DNA of 64,000 nucleotides from Gammaproteobacteria bacterium (GTDB lineage Bacteria; Pseudomonadota; Gammaproteobacteria; Enterobacterales; Alteromonadaceae): NCBI GenBank assembly GCA_018222985.1, contig JAAEZG010000002.1, positions 62,001 to 126,000 of the forward strand, read 5' to 3'. Shown piece by piece: positions 47,930 to 58,395 of this stretch (position 1 is its first letter; each line of letters starts with the position of its first letter). The notes under the pieces were generated by a model. It saw only the letters and a program-made list of their open reading frames with translations, ran no database searches and was not told where the DNA came from. The position numbers and the translations under genes were made by a program.

Positions 47930-49225
47930 ATGGTCGCAAGAGCGCATAAAGCGCGCACCTCACATAGCAACGAGCAGCAGCTCGAACTGGGCATTCAGGC
48001 AACCCCTGACTTTGCTCAGCCGACGCTGTGGCAGCGTTGCAGTGACTGGTGGGCGGCCGACACCAACTTGCTGTATGACCGCGTGATCATTTGGCTAAGC
48101 CTCACCCTTATTGCTATTGGCTTAATTATGGTTAGCTCAGCGTCGTTCCCAGCCGCCGAGCGGCTAACCGGCAACCCCTTTCATTTTGTCTTGCGTCATA
48201 GCTTGTATGTGCTGCTAGGGCTGAGCCTGTTATTTACCGTTATGCAGGTGCCTATTAGTTGGTGGCACAACGGCAGTGGCGTATTACTGCTGATATCACT
48301 GGGCATGTTGGCCATGGTCTTGGTAATTGGTCATGAAGTGAACGGCGCCAAACGTTGGATTAAATTCGGCCCGCTGACCTTGCAAGTGGCCGAAGTCGCT
48401 AAGCTATTCTTTGTCATTTACATGTCGAGTTATCTCACCCGTCGCGTTGATGAAGTGCAAGACAATATGCGCGGCTTTTTAAAGCCAATGGTGGTGTTGT
48501 TCTTATTCGCGGTGCTGTTGCTGTCGCAGCCTGACTTCGGGTCGCTGGTGGTCATGACCTGTATTGTCATTGGTATGCTGTTTTTAGCAGGCGCCCGAAT
48601 TTGGCAGTTCTTTGCGGTGATGATGGTGTTGTGCTGCTGTATTCTTTTACTCATTGTTAAAGAACAATACCGCATGCGCCGAATCTTATCCTTTATGGAC
48701 CCTTGGCAAGATCCTTTTGGCAGCGGTTATCAGCTGACTCAATCACTGATGGCGTTCGGCCGTGGCGATTGGTTTGGCCAAGGCTTGGGCAATAGTATTC
48801 AAAAACTGCAGTACTTACCTGAGGCACATACCGACTTTATTATGGCCGTGGTTGGCGAAGAACTCGGCTTCTTCGGCATTATCTTGGTACTAGTACTGTC
48901 GTTTGCGCTGGTTTTGCGCACCATGCAGCTTGGTCGTAAGGCCTTGGTGGCTGGCCACCAGTATGGTGGTTTTGCCGCCTACGGTATTGGTATTTGGTTT
49001 GCGTTTCAGGCCATGGTGAACATTGGTGCGGCAATTGGTTTGCTGCCCACGAAGGGGCTTACCTTGCCATTAATTAGCTACGGCGGCACCAGCTTATTGA
49101 TTAGCTGTATTGCTGTGGGCATATTGTTACGCCTCGATTATGAAGTACGCGTCAGCCAAGTGAAAGTGGCGCCGCGGCGACGTACCACGGCGCGCACGCC
49201 TGCCAAAGCCGGAGGTGCAGCATGA
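47930..49225 (+). CDS. ftsW: septal peptidoglycan glycosyltransferase FtsW
   Basis: FtsW, 431 residues, a SEDS-family polymerase that works with FtsI at the septum. There are about ten membrane helices after a polar N-terminal extension of about 45 residues. SEDS signatures include the loop GQGLGNSIQKLQYLPEAHTDF and LPLISYGGTSL. The Arg/Lys-rich C-terminal tail is cytoplasmic. It overlaps murG by four bases. Confidence 0.97.
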   Translation: MVARAHKARTSHSNEQQLELGIQATPDFAQPTLWQRCSDWWAADTNLLYDRVIIWLSLTLIAIGLIMVSSASFPAAERLTGNPFHFVLRHSLYVLLGLSLLFTVMQVPISWWHNGSGVLLLISLGMLAMVLVIGHEVNGAKRWIKFGPLTLQVAEVAKLFFVIYMSSYLTRRVDEVQDNMRGFLKPMVVLFLFAVLLLSQPDFGSLVVMTCIVIGMLFLAGARIWQFFAVMMVLCCCILLLIVKEQYRMRRILSFMDPWQDPFGSGYQLTQSLMAFGRGDWFGQGLGNSIQKLQYLPEAHTDFIMAVVGEELGFFGIILVLVLSFALVLRTMQLGRKALVAGHQYGGFAAYGIGIWFAFQAMVNIGAAIGLLPTKGLTLPLISYGGTSLLISCIAVGILLRLDYEVRVSQVKVAPRRRTTARTPAKAGGAA

Positions 49226-50322
49226 ACCGTATTATGATTGCCGCTGCTGGCACTGGTGGCCACGTGTTCCCTGCCTTGGCGGTGGCCGAACAGTTACGTA
49301 GTTATGGTTGGCAAGTGGTGTGGCTTGGCACCACCGAGCAGCGCCTTGAAAGTCGCGTGGTGCCGCAAGCTGGTTTCAAATTAGAGCAAATAGCCATGCA
49401 AGGTGTTCGCGGCCATGGTTTGGTACGCAAACTAACGATGCCTTGGCGCTTATTCAAAGCGTTTCTACAATGCCGCAAGTTACTGAAACAACATCAGTCA
49501 CAGTTGCTGTTGTCGTTTGGTGGCTATGTGTGTGGGCCGGCAGGATTGGCTGCGCGCTCGTTAGGCGTACCCTTGTTGGTACACGAGCAGAACGCGGTGG
49601 CCGGCCTGACCAACAAGTTACTCGCGCGCTTTGCTGATCACGTGATGGTCGGCTTTGCTGCCGCGAAAGCACAATTACCGCAGGCCGAAGTAACCGGTAA
49701 CCCATTGCGCGCAGCCTGGTTGCAACCGTTACCAACGCAACCGCGGCAGGGTTTACGCGTGCTTATTGTTGGCGGCAGCCTTGGCGCGCAGGCCTTAAAT
49801 GAAGCAGTACCGGCGGCCGTGGCGCAGTTGCCAGAACATCTTCTGCAACAGTTAACCGTGCAACATCAATGTGGCCAAGGCCGTGTGGAAGCCGTGCAAA
49901 CCGCTTATCAGAATACTCAAGTGCAAGTACAGGTGGATGAGTTTATTACCGACATGCACAGCGCATATAGCAATGCCGACGTAGTGATTTGTCGGGCTGG
50001 CGCCTTAACCGTTGCCGAGTTGGCGGTGGTTGGCACACCTGCGATATTTGTGCCGTTGCCACATGCGGTGGATGACCACCAAACCGCGAATGCACGTGAG
50101 TTAGTGCGAGCCGAGGCGGCGCGGTTGTTGCCGCAACATGAACTGGTGCAGGTAACACCTCTGGTGAACCTATTAAACGAGATGCTCAGCGACGCTGAGT
50201 TGCGCAGCGCCATGCGCGAAAACGCCAAACTTGCGGCATATCCAGCCGCAACTGAAGCTGTGGTCAATCAGTGCGAACGTTGGGCCAACCCAGAACAATT
50301 AAATGTAGGCAGTAAATCATGA
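49222..50322 (+). CDS. murG: lipid II-forming GlcNAc transferase MurG
   Basis: MurG, 366 residues, adds GlcNAc to lipid I on the inner face of the membrane. The Gly-rich loops [16 protein letters not shown] and [15 protein letters not shown] and the UDP-GlcNAc-binding [11 protein letters not shown] are clear. It overlaps both ftsW and murC by four bases. Confidence 0.97.
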   Translation: MNRIMIAAAGTGGHVFPALAVAEQLRSYGWQVVWLGTTEQRLESRVVPQAGFKLEQIAMQGVRGHGLVRKLTMPWRLFKAFLQCRKLLKQHQSQLLLSFGGYVCGPAGLAARSLGVPLLVHEQNAVAGLTNKLLARFADHVMVGFAAAKAQLPQAEVTGNPLRAAWLQPLPTQPRQGLRVLIVGGSLGAQALNEAVPAAVAQLPEHLLQQLTVQHQCGQGRVEAVQTAYQNTQVQVQVDEFITDMHSAYSNADVVICRAGALTVAELAVVGTPAIFVPLPHAVDDHQTANARELVRAEAARLLPQHELVQVTPLVNLLNEMLSDAELRSAMRENAKLAAYPAATEAVVNQCERWANPEQLNVGSKS

Positions 50323-51815
50323 GTGAAATGAGTCGTCATCAATACTTTCAAGGCAACCCGCCGCTTATGCGTCGCGTATCGCGTATCCATTTTCTGGGTA
50401 TTGGCGGTGCGGGTATGGCCGGCATTGCAGAAGTATTGTTGAACCAAGGCTATGCCATTAGCGGCTCTGATATTGCCGAAAGTGCCAATACCTCGCGCTT
50501 ACGCGAACTTGGCGCCACCGTATTTATTGGCCATCATGCGGCCAACATTAAAGACGCCAATGTCATGGTGGTATCATCAGCTATTAAAGCCGATAACCCA
50601 GAAGTTATCGCGGCCAAAGAACACAATGTACCCATTGTGCGTCGTGCCGAAATGCTCGCTGAGCTGATGCGCTTCCGTTATGGCATTGCGGTGGCCGGAA
50701 CCCATGGTAAAACCACCACCACCAGTTTAATTGCGAGTTTGTTCGCAGCCGATGAGCGCGACCCTACTTTTGTGATCGGTGGCCTATTAAAAGGTGCCGG
50801 TGCAAACGCTCGTTTAGGTACCAGCAAATACTTGATCGCCGAGGCCGATGAGTCTGACGCGTCGTTTTTGCATTTGCAGCCCATGGTGTCAGTGGTGACC
50901 AATATTGAAGCCGACCACATGGACACCTACGAAGGTGACTTTAATAAGCTGCTCGATACTTACATCGAATTTCTACATAATTTGCCGTTTTATGGCTTGG
51001 CCGTGATGTGTGTTGACGACCCCGTGGTACGTGACTTAATTCCGCGCGTAGGCCGTCAGGTAGTTACTTATGGTTTTCATGAAGATGCCGACGTGCGAGC
51101 GGATAACTACCGCCAACAGGGCGGAAAAAGCACCTTCACTGTTTACCGAGACGGCCACAAGCCGCGCGAAGTGACGGTGAATTTGCCCGGCAAGCACAAT
51201 GTGCTTAACGCTTTAGCGGCTATTGCCGTGGCCAGTGACGAAAGCCTTAACGATGACGCAATATTTGCGGCACTTGAGCAATTTGGCGGCATTGGCCGTC
51301 GGTTTGAGCACCTAGGCGCCTTTGCTCGCGAGCACGATGGCCAACAAGGCGATGTGCTGTTGGTCGACGATTACGGGCATCATCCGTCGGAAGTGGCTGC
51401 AACCATAGCGGCTGCGCGGGCCGGTTGGCCTGAGCGACGCATTGTGATGGCTTTTCAGCCGCATCGTTATTCACGCACCCGTGACTTATTTGATGACTTT
51501 GCCGCCGTACTTAGTGAAGTTGATGTATTGCTGTTACTCGACGTGTACAGCGCTGGTGAAGCGCCGGTAACTGGTGCTGACAGCCGTGCACTGGCGCGAG
51601 CAATTCGTTTGCGCGGAAAAATCGAACCCATTTATGTGGGTGATCGCAGCGAGCTATACACCGTGCTCGCGGATGCATTACGCCCCAATGACTTTGTGCT
51701 GGCGCAGGGGGCCGGCAATATCACAGCCATAGCGCGTGATCTTGTTGCCACTGAGTTAGCACCAGCAGCACTACGAGAAAAAACCAAATTACTCCAGGGA
51801 GAACAAAGCGCATGA
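50319..51815 (+). CDS. murC: UDP-MurNAc--L-alanine ligase MurC
   Basis: MurC, 498 residues, adds L-Ala, the first residue of the stem peptide. N-terminal [17 protein letters not shown], the ATP loop [10 protein letters not shown], and [10 protein letters not shown] near residue 350 are diagnostic. The short N-terminal [13 protein letters not shown] extension is plausible. The stop overlaps ddl (ATGA). Confidence 0.97.
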   Translation: MSEMSRHQYFQGNPPLMRRVSRIHFLGIGGAGMAGIAEVLLNQGYAISGSDIAESANTSRLRELGATVFIGHHAANIKDANVMVVSSAIKADNPEVIAAKEHNVPIVRRAEMLAELMRFRYGIAVAGTHGKTTTTSLIASLFAADERDPTFVIGGLLKGAGANARLGTSKYLIAEADESDASFLHLQPMVSVVTNIEADHMDTYEGDFNKLLDTYIEFLHNLPFYGLAVMCVDDPVVRDLIPRVGRQVVTYGFHEDADVRADNYRQQGGKSTFTVYRDGHKPREVTVNLPGKHNVLNALAAIAVASDESLNDDAIFAALEQFGGIGRRFEHLGAFAREHDGQQGDVLLVDDYGHHPSEVAATIAAARAGWPERRIVMAFQPHRYSRTRDLFDDFAAVLSEVDVLLLLDVYSAGEAPVTGADSRALARAIRLRGKIEPIYVGDRSELYTVLADALRPNDFVLAQGAGNITAIARDLVATELAPAALREKTKLLQGEQSA

Positions 51816-52735
51816 GTCAGGGCAATTCGTTCGGCAAGGTCGCGGTATTGTGTGGCGGCCACTCAGCAGAGCGCGAAGTATCGTTGCGCTCTGGGCAAGC
51901 CGTACTTGCAGCGTTACAGCAGCAAGGCATTGACGCCCATGCGTTTGACCCCGCAGAGCAGCCGTTAACGGCACTTATTAGCGAACAATTTGCGCGCGCC
52001 TTTGTTGTGTTGCACGGGCGTGGCGGTGAAGACGGCACCATTCAAGGTGCATTGCAGTATTTGGGCATTCCATATACCGGCAGCGGCGTGTTAGGGTGCG
52101 CGCTAGCCATGGACAAAGTACGCACCAAACAAGTTTGGCAAGCGGCTGGGCTACCGGTTGCACCAAGCGCCGTTATTACGCGCGACAAAGCCGTCGATTG
52201 GGAAAGCCTGATTGATGAGCTCGGTGGCAAAGTCATGGTGAAGCCCGCGCAAGAAGGCAGCAGTATTGGCATGAGCCCAGCCAATAGTGCCGAAGAGCTT
52301 GAACAGGCAGTAGCGTTGGCGCACCGCTATGACAACGAAGCCTTGGTAGAAAGTTGGTTAAGTGGGCCAGAATACACGGTCTCTATTTTAGGTGACCAAG
52401 CATTGCCAGCTATTCGGGTGCAGTCGACCCACGAGTTTTATGACTATGACGCCAAATACCAAGCCGGTGATACGCAGTACCACTGCCCAGCTGGCTTGTG
52501 TGAACTGGAAGAACGCGCCTTAGAGCAGCTAGCCGTAACCGCGTTTCGTGCGCTTGGAGGCCGTGGCTGGGGCCGCATTGATGTGATGTGTGACAAAGAC
52601 GGAAACTTTAAATTGCTTGAAGCCAATATGGTTCCAGGTATGACCACAAAAAGCTTAGTGCCAATGGCAGCGAAAGCAGTGGGCTTAAGTTTTGAGCAAT
52701 TAGTGCGACGCATACTCGAACAAAACGAGGTGTAA
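51812..52735 (+). CDS. ddlB: D-alanine--D-alanine ligase (DdlB type)
   Basis: Ddl, 307 residues, ATP-grasp enzyme that makes the D-Ala-D-Ala used by MurF. The N-terminal [14 protein letters not shown], the omega-loop region [13 protein letters not shown] and metal-binding [11 protein letters not shown] are present. The location inside dcw and the length match DdlB. It is one base before ftsQ. Confidence 0.97.
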   Translation: MSQGNSFGKVAVLCGGHSAEREVSLRSGQAVLAALQQQGIDAHAFDPAEQPLTALISEQFARAFVVLHGRGGEDGTIQGALQYLGIPYTGSGVLGCALAMDKVRTKQVWQAAGLPVAPSAVITRDKAVDWESLIDELGGKVMVKPAQEGSSIGMSPANSAEELEQAVALAHRYDNEALVESWLSGPEYTVSILGDQALPAIRVQSTHEFYDYDAKYQAGDTQYHCPAGLCELEERALEQLAVTAFRALGGRGWGRIDVMCDKDGNFKLLEANMVPGMTTKSLVPMAAKAVGLSFEQLVRRILEQNEV

Positions 52736-52736
52736 A

Positions 52737-53462
52737 GTGGCGGCAGTACGCTGGCAGTTTTGGCTAGGTTTTAGCTTTTTTATCAGCGTAGTCGTTGGGG
52801 CGATAGCGGGAGCTGTGTCGTTATATTACGTGGCCATGGATGCCAACGAGGTACCGCTAAAGCGCTTGGTAGTGCAGGGCGAACTGCATTATCTAGACCG
52901 CACAGAGGTGCGAGAAGCGTTAGCCGGTAAGCCGTTAGGGAGTTTTTTCTCGGCTGATGTGGATGCGATTCGCGAGCGCTTAGAAGCGCATCCGTGGATA
53001 GCGCAAGCGTCAGTTCGTAAAGAGTGGCCCGACATTTTGCGCGTGTTTGTGGTAGAGCAACAGCCGCTGGGGCACTGGAATGAACAACAACGCCCGAACG
53101 CGTTAGTCACCCGTGAAGGCACAGTGTTTGAGGTTGATAAAACAGAAATTGACGTGCTATTGCCGAAGTTATTTGGGCCCGAGCACGCAGTAAAAGAAAC
53201 CGTCGAGCAATATCAGCAAGTGCGTGAATTGCTTGAACTAAACGGCCACACCGTGGTGGCGTTAACCTTAACCGAGCGGTTTGCCGTGGACGTTGAGTTA
53301 ATGTCAGGCATTAAGCTACACATTGGCCGCGAAGGGTTATTGGAACGAGTACAGCGATTTATTGACTTGTTCCCGACAATTATTCGGCACAAAACACAGC
53401 CGATTGATTATGTCGATTTACGTTATGACACCGGCGTTGCGGTGGCCTGGAAACAGCAATAG
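52737..53462 (+). CDS. ftsQ: cell division protein FtsQ
   Basis: FtsQ, 241 residues, bitopic: TM at about 8-29, then a POTRA domain (about 40-110, with LVVQGELHYLDRTEVREAL) and a beta domain. It links FtsK to FtsLB and FtsWI. Translation begins at GTG 52737, with AACGAGG upstream at the end of ddl. A 52-base gap before ftsA follows. Confidence 0.96.
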   Translation: MAAVRWQFWLGFSFFISVVVGAIAGAVSLYYVAMDANEVPLKRLVVQGELHYLDRTEVREALAGKPLGSFFSADVDAIRERLEAHPWIAQASVRKEWPDILRVFVVEQQPLGHWNEQQRPNALVTREGTVFEVDKTEIDVLLPKLFGPEHAVKETVEQYQQVRELLELNGHTVVALTLTERFAVDVELMSGIKLHIGREGLLERVQRFIDLFPTIIRHKTQPIDYVDLRYDTGVAVAWKQQ

Positions 53463-53514
53463 AAACAGAGTTAACAAGCACAACAAGCGGACATAAAAAA
53501 GAGAGCATAAAAAC

Positions 53515-54747
53515 ATGTCAAAAGCAGCAGAACGCAACATGGTCGTAGGGCTAGATATAGGCACCAGTAAGGTGGTTGCGCTAATTGGCGAGGTTATGCC
53601 AGACGCTGAAATTAGCGTTATTGGCGTAGGCGCGGCAGCTGCGCGTGGCATGGATAAAGGCGGCGTGAATGACTTAAACCTGGTGGTGCAGTCTATTCAG
53701 CGTGCCGTTGAAGAAGCAGAACTGATGGCCGATTGTCGTGTGGCTTCGGTGTATTTGAACATATCTGGCCGCCATATCGCCTGCCAAAACGAGTCAGGCA
53801 TGGTGCCAATTAACGAAGCTGAAGTGACTCAAGATGACGTGGACAGCGTAATTCACGCCGCCAAGTCGGTGCCCATTGCGCAAGAACGCCGTATTCTGCA
53901 TGTGTTACCGCAAGAATTTATTATCGACTCGCAAGAAAGCATTAAAAGCCCGATTGGTATGTCGGGCGTGCGTATGGAAGCCAAAGTGCACATTATTACC
54001 TGTGCCAATGACATGGCGAAGAACATTGTCAAAGCGGTGGAGCGTTGTGGCTTAACCGTTGACCGTTTAATTTTCTCGGCGTTGGCTTCTAGCTACTCGG
54101 TGCTTACTGAAGACGAGAAAGATCTTGGCGTGGCGTTGGTTGATATGGGCGCGGGCACTATTGATATCAATATTTATACCGGCGGCGTACTGCGCCACAC
54201 GGCGGTGATACCAGCTGCGGGTAATCAGGTAACCAGCGATATAGCGAAAATATTCCGCACCCCGCTGAACCATGCCGAAGAAATCAAAACCAAGTATGCA
54301 TGTGCGTTGCGCGAGTTAGTTAGCAAAGACGACAACATTGAAGTGCCGTCAGTAGGCGGGCGCCCATCGCGTACCATGCAACGTCATATTTTGGCCGAAG
54401 TGGTTGAGCCGCGTTATCAAGAATTATTTGAATTAATTCGCGACCAAATCAACCAAAGCGGCTTAGAAGATCAAATTGCAGCAGGTATTGTGCTGACCGG
54501 TGGCTGCGGCCGCATGGAAGGCGCCATTGAATTTGCAGAAGAAATATTTCAAATGCCAGTGCGCTTAGGTGAGCCACTTGGTATGCAAGGCTTGAGCGAT
54601 TACGTGCAAGATCCAACCTATGCAACAGCGGTTGGCTTGCTACGTTATGGCCAGGAAGATGTCCAAAACCGCCAACAAGAAGCGAGCACAACAAACGTTA
54701 TAGGTATGGGGAAACGTTTGCTGAGCTGGTTCAAAGGCGAATTTTAA
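53515..54747 (+). CDS. ftsA: cell division protein FtsA
   Basis: FtsA, 410 residues, an actin-like ATPase that tethers FtsZ to the membrane and recruits late division proteins. Nucleotide-binding blocks VGLDIGTSKVVALIGE and ALVDMGAGTIDINIY and the C-terminal amphipathic helix (GMGKRLLSWFKGEF) are intact. An SD-like AGAGAG precedes the start. Confidence 0.98.
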   Translation: MSKAAERNMVVGLDIGTSKVVALIGEVMPDAEISVIGVGAAAARGMDKGGVNDLNLVVQSIQRAVEEAELMADCRVASVYLNISGRHIACQNESGMVPINEAEVTQDDVDSVIHAAKSVPIAQERRILHVLPQEFIIDSQESIKSPIGMSGVRMEAKVHIITCANDMAKNIVKAVERCGLTVDRLIFSALASSYSVLTEDEKDLGVALVDMGAGTIDINIYTGGVLRHTAVIPAAGNQVTSDIAKIFRTPLNHAEEIKTKYACALRELVSKDDNIEVPSVGGRPSRTMQRHILAEVVEPRYQELFELIRDQINQSGLEDQIAAGIVLTGGCGRMEGAIEFAEEIFQMPVRLGEPLGMQGLSDYVQDPTYATAVGLLRYGQEDVQNRQQEASTTNVIGMGKRLLSWFKGEF

Positions 54748-54760
54748 GCAAAACAACGTT

Positions 54761-54788
54761 TTGGATATTTGTTAAGGGGTTGTACAAT
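54761..54788 (+). promoter_or_regulatory. possible ftsZ-proximal promoter
   Basis: TTGGAT (54761-54766), 16 bases and TACAAT (54783-54788) lie in the 64-base gap between ftsA and ftsZ, 23 bases before the ftsZ ATG. A dedicated ftsZ promoter would be reasonable, but the -35 match is moderate. Confidence 0.45.
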
Positions 54789-54811
54789 AAGCAGGTTAAA
54801 GGAGAAACAAC

Positions 54812-56038
54812 ATGTCTGAAGTATTCGAAGTAGTCGACAACTTTGATACAGACGCGGTGATTAAAGTCATCGGCGTCGGTGGCGGCGGAGGTAACGCTGT
54901 CAAACATATGATTAATGAGTCTATTGAGGGTGTGCAATTTATTGTTGCCAACACCGATGCGCAGGCGTTGCGTAATCATGGCGCTCATTCAACTATTCAA
55001 TTGGGTACCGACATCACCAAAGGCCTTGGTGCTGGCGCAAACCCAGAAATTGGTCGCCAAGCAGCAGAAGAAGCTCGCGATGAAATTCGCAAGCAGCTGC
55101 AAGGTGCGGATATGGTCTTTATTGCCGCCGGTATGGGCGGTGGTACCGGTACGGGTGCGGCGCCAGTGGTGGCTGAAGTAGCACGCGAACTCGGTATTTT
55201 GACTGTGGCCGTGGTCACCAAGCCATTCCCGTTTGAAGGTCAGCGCCGTATGGCTGCGGCGAAAGAAGGTATTGACCAGTTAGCGCGCAACGTTGACTCG
55301 CTAATTACCATTCCAAACGAGAAACTTTTGAAAGTTTTAGGTAAAGGCACCAGTCTGCTAGATGCATTTGCGAAGGCAAACGACGTATTATTGGGCGCTG
55401 TACAAGGTATTTCAGACTTAATTACCCGCGACGGCCTGATCAACGTCGACTTTGCAGACGTACGTGCGGTAATGCGCGAAATGGGTACCGCCATGATGGG
55501 TACCGGTATTGCGCGTGGTGAAGACCGTGCTCAAGAAGCCGCAGAAATGGCTATCAACAGCCCGCTGTTGGAAGACATCGACTTGTCGGGTGCACGTGGT
55601 GTGTTGTTAAACATTACCGCTGGCATGGACCTGAGCATGGAAGAATTTGAAATTGTCGGTAACGTGGTTAAAGGCTTCGTGTCTGAAAACGCAACAGTGA
55701 TTGTGGGTACCGTGATCGATATGGATATGTCAGAAGAGTTACGCGTCACGGTTGTAGCAACCGGTATTGGTGGCGAACGAAAGCCAGATATTTCACTGGT
55801 GAACCGTCGTGAGCCAGCGCCAAGCTACGGTCAGCGTACGTCTACCGCACCAAGTGCCCCGCAAGGTGGTTACAGCAATGCTGCGACAGCACGTAAAATG
55901 GAACCGGAACTTGATGACGAGCCAATGGAAGAAGACCCTGTGGTAAGCAGCAAACCAGCAGCTAAGCCTCAGGCGAATCAAGGCAAAGACATGGATTATC
56001 TGGATATTCCAGCGTTTTTACGTCGCCAAGTCGATTAA
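54812..56038 (+). CDS. ftsZ: cell division protein FtsZ
   Basis: FtsZ, 408 residues, the tubulin-like GTPase of the Z-ring. The GTP-binding signature GGGTGTG is at 109-115 and the T7 loop NVDFADVRAVM follows. A variable Pro/Ala linker (about 320-390) precedes the conserved C-terminal peptide DYLDIPAFLRRQ, which binds FtsA, ZipA, ZapD and others. The ribosome site AAAGGAG is strong. Confidence 0.99.
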   Translation: MSEVFEVVDNFDTDAVIKVIGVGGGGGNAVKHMINESIEGVQFIVANTDAQALRNHGAHSTIQLGTDITKGLGAGANPEIGRQAAEEARDEIRKQLQGADMVFIAAGMGGGTGTGAAPVVAEVARELGILTVAVVTKPFPFEGQRRMAAAKEGIDQLARNVDSLITIPNEKLLKVLGKGTSLLDAFAKANDVLLGAVQGISDLITRDGLINVDFADVRAVMREMGTAMMGTGIARGEDRAQEAAEMAINSPLLEDIDLSGARGVLLNITAGMDLSMEEFEIVGNVVKGFVSENATVIVGTVIDMDMSEELRVTVVATGIGGERKPDISLVNRREPAPSYGQRTSTAPSAPQGGYSNAATARKMEPELDDEPMEEDPVVSSKPAAKPQANQGKDMDYLDIPAFLRRQVD

Positions 56039-56070
56039 ACATTGATAAGTCGATTAAGAACAGCTAGATG

Positions 56071-56099
56071 TTGCGGTTTTTTAGATAATCCGGTAAACT
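56071..56099 (+). promoter_or_regulatory. sigma-70 promoter of lpxC
   Basis: TTGCGG (56071-56076), a 17-base spacer and TAAACT (56094-56099) lie in the 126-base gap between ftsZ and lpxC. The leader would be about 60 bases. Confidence 0.65.
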
Positions 56100-56164
56100 A
56101 TTGCGCCTTTTGCTAGTCAAAAGACTCAATGGCTTCTTTGACTTTAAGATTAAGAAGAGCGGAC

Positions 56165-57076
56165 ATGATTAAACAACGTACAATCAAACAGCCTATTGCA
56201 ACCACGGGTGTGGGCCTGCACAAAGGCAACAAGGTTCAGCTAACGCTGCGCCCAGCGCCTGTGAATACAGGGTTGGTGTTTCGCCGTGTAGACTTGAACC
56301 CTGCGGTTGATATTCCTGCTAACGCTGAGTTAGTTCGGGATACGCGTATGTGTACCTGTCTGATCAACGATGACAATGTGCGCGTGTCGACAGTGGAGCA
56401 TTTATTGGCCGCTATTGCTGCAATGGGCATCGATAACTTAATTATTGAAGTTGATAGCCATGAGATTCCGATCATGGACGGTAGCTCTCACCCCTTTATT
56501 TACCTGCTACAGAGCGCGGGCATTGAAGAGCAGGGCGCAGCGAAAAAGTTTATCAAAATCAAACAGCCGATTCGGGTTGAAGAAGACGACAAATGGGCGG
56601 AACTGTTACCCCATGACGGGTTTCGCATCGATTTTGCCATCGATTTCGACCACCCAGCCATTGCCGATACTGGCCAAGTGGTGAGTATTGACTTTAGCAG
56701 CAGCAATTTCATCAAAGAAATCAGCCGCGCGCGCACCTTTGGTTTTATGAAAGACATCGAAATGTTGCGCGCCAATAACCTTGCGTTAGGCGGCAGCTTT
56801 GACAACGCCGTAGTGCTTGATGAATTCCGTATTCTCAACAGCGACGGTTTGCGTTACGACGACGAGTTCGTAAAGCACAAAGTACTCGACGCCATTGGCG
56901 ATTTATACATGGGCGGTTATGCCATTTTGGGTAACTTGCGCGCATTTAAATCGGGCCATGCGCTAAACAACCAATTGTTGCGTGCGGTACTACAGAACCA
57001 AGAAGCGTGGGAATTCGTCACCTTTGACGACGAAGCCACTGCGCCAATTGCGTTTGCCACCCCTGCTTTGGCTTAA
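56165..57076 (+). CDS. lpxC: UDP-3-O-acyl-N-acetylglucosamine deacetylase LpxC
   Basis: LpxC, 303 residues, the zinc-dependent committed step of lipid A synthesis. Zinc ligands are H79 in STVEHLLAA and the H and D of HKVLDAIGD; the catalytic His lies in KSGHALNN. The N-terminal [18 protein letters not shown] is typical. ATG 56165 matches the E. coli start; upstream in-frame codons are in the leader. The C-terminus is the site of FtsH-controlled turnover in E. coli and here ends ATPALA. A hairpin covers the stop (57068-57099). Confidence 0.97.
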   Translation: MIKQRTIKQPIATTGVGLHKGNKVQLTLRPAPVNTGLVFRRVDLNPAVDIPANAELVRDTRMCTCLINDDNVRVSTVEHLLAAIAAMGIDNLIIEVDSHEIPIMDGSSHPFIYLLQSAGIEEQGAAKKFIKIKQPIRVEEDDKWAELLPHDGFRIDFAIDFDHPAIADTGQVVSIDFSSSNFIKEISRARTFGFMKDIEMLRANNLALGGSFDNAVVLDEFRILNSDGLRYDDEFVKHKVLDAIGDLYMGGYAILGNLRAFKSGHALNNQLLRAVLQNQEAWEFVTFDDEATAPIAFATPALA

Positions 57077-57099
57077 GAAAGTTTTAGCGGTTAGCCAAG
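57068..57099. terminator. imperfect hairpin between convergent lpxC and AAA ATPase genes
   Basis: TTGGCT and AGCCAA with flanking A-T pairs and one bulge form a stem over both gene ends. The T-rich GTTTTAG lies in the loop and not after the stem, so efficiency is uncertain. Confidence 0.3.
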
Positions 57100-58338
57100 C
57101 AGAACACTTATCGGAACCGCATATAATTGCTCTCCGAAAGGCAATACCGCATCGCCATCGTAGAATACGACACCGATGCGGAATGTATCTGAGCCCGACT
57201 GCTGAAGCTTCTTCAAACCTTTGAAGTCTTGAATGGTGACAGTGCTTGACGACTTAACTTCAAAGCCAAATATCTCGGCCCCACATTCAACGACAATATC
57301 TACCTCAACTTTATCTTTATTTCTGAAGTGAAAGAACTTCATTGATGGGTCATATTTATCTGCATGCTTTCTTAACTCTTGAAGTACGAATGTTTCTAAT
57401 AGCTGCCCCCATACAGTTCGGTCGCGATATAGCGCCTCGCTATCCAAACCTAATAGCGAGCAAACAAGACCAGTGTCTAAAAAGTGCAGCTTTGGTGTTT
57501 TAACTGCGCGAAGTAGTCGATTGTTATGCCAAGGTTCTAGTTGCTCAATAATAAATAGCTGCTCAAGCAAACTAAGATAGCTACTAATTGTGGGTCGTGA
57601 TAATGCAAATGGTGCCGCAAGTTCTGAGGCATTAAATAATCGCGCAGATTGTCCCGCGGCTACTTTTAATAAGCGAGGTAAAACTGCCAAGTTTTGAATG
57701 GCTGAAATATCGCGGACGTCGCGCTGAATGATTGTACTGATATAATCTCGATACCAAACTGCCCGACGCTTAGAATTTGTTCGCAGCAGCGCAGGCGGGT
57801 AACCGCCCGCGTTAATAACATGACTTAATTCTGAACCGACATGACGTAACCGTGCAGGAGGGAAAGACGCAGTAGTTATGCCGTCAATGAAGGTCTCAAA
57901 TATAGTGTGACTAGTGTGTCCGGCTATTTCGGCTTGCGATAGTGGCCGCAGATGAATGATCTCCATTCGGCCGGCAAGTGAATCAGATAATGTTGGTAAT
58001 AAAAGAACATTTGCCGACCCTGTCAGGATAAAACGTCCAGCAACGCGATTGGTATCGACATTTGCTTTGATTGCAGTAAAAAGCTCAGGTACCCGCTGAA
58101 CTTCATCAAGAATACAGTATTTGGGTAGTGCACGAATGTACCCTACAGGGTCAGCTTTTGCGGCATTGAGTTGGTTTGCGTCATCAAAGCTCACATAGTA
58201 ATAACCAAGCGGGTTGCCAATTTTTTTTGCTAGGGTCGTTTTTCCACTTTGACGAGAGCCATGGATCAATACAACTGGTGTATCGGCTATTGCGTCCCTG
58301 ACCAATTCTTCTGCAAAACGCGGATAATAGTCATGCAT
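57091..58338 (-). CDS. AAA ATPase with DUF4143 (accessory insertion)
   Basis: A 415-residue ATPase of the AAA_14/DUF4143 family. Walker A is GSRQSGKT (27-34), Walker B YCILDE (74-79) followed by VQRVPEL. Middle helices (about 200-270) include a winged-helix-like part, and the C-terminal DUF4143 region ends with VEVDIVVECGAEIFGFEVKSS, a PD-(D/E)xK nuclease-like pattern with D, E and K in place. The cellular role of the family is not established; members are frequently mobile and scattered. Here it interrupts the normally adjacent lpxC and secA-region genes, and a phased repeat array lies just upstream. Confidence 0.88.
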   Translation of the reverse strand: MHDYYPRFAEELVRDAIADTPVVLIHGSRQSGKTTLAKKIGNPLGYYYVSFDDANQLNAAKADPVGYIRALPKYCILDEVQRVPELFTAIKANVDTNRVAGRFILTGSANVLLLPTLSDSLAGRMEIIHLRPLSQAEIAGHTSHTIFETFIDGITTASFPPARLRHVGSELSHVINAGGYPPALLRTNSKRRAVWYRDYISTIIQRDVRDISAIQNLAVLPRLLKVAAGQSARLFNASELAAPFALSRPTISSYLSLLEQLFIIEQLEPWHNNRLLRAVKTPKLHFLDTGLVCSLLGLDSEALYRDRTVWGQLLETFVLQELRKHADKYDPSMKFFHFRNKDKVEVDIVVECGAEIFGFEVKSSSTVTIQDFKGLKKLQQSGSDTFRIGVVFYDGDAVLPFGEQLYAVPISVLLG

Positions 58339-58395
58339 ATTTTCTAGTCCCTGAGGATATCGATTAGATTCGGCTAAGTGTAACCACTGCGGCGG

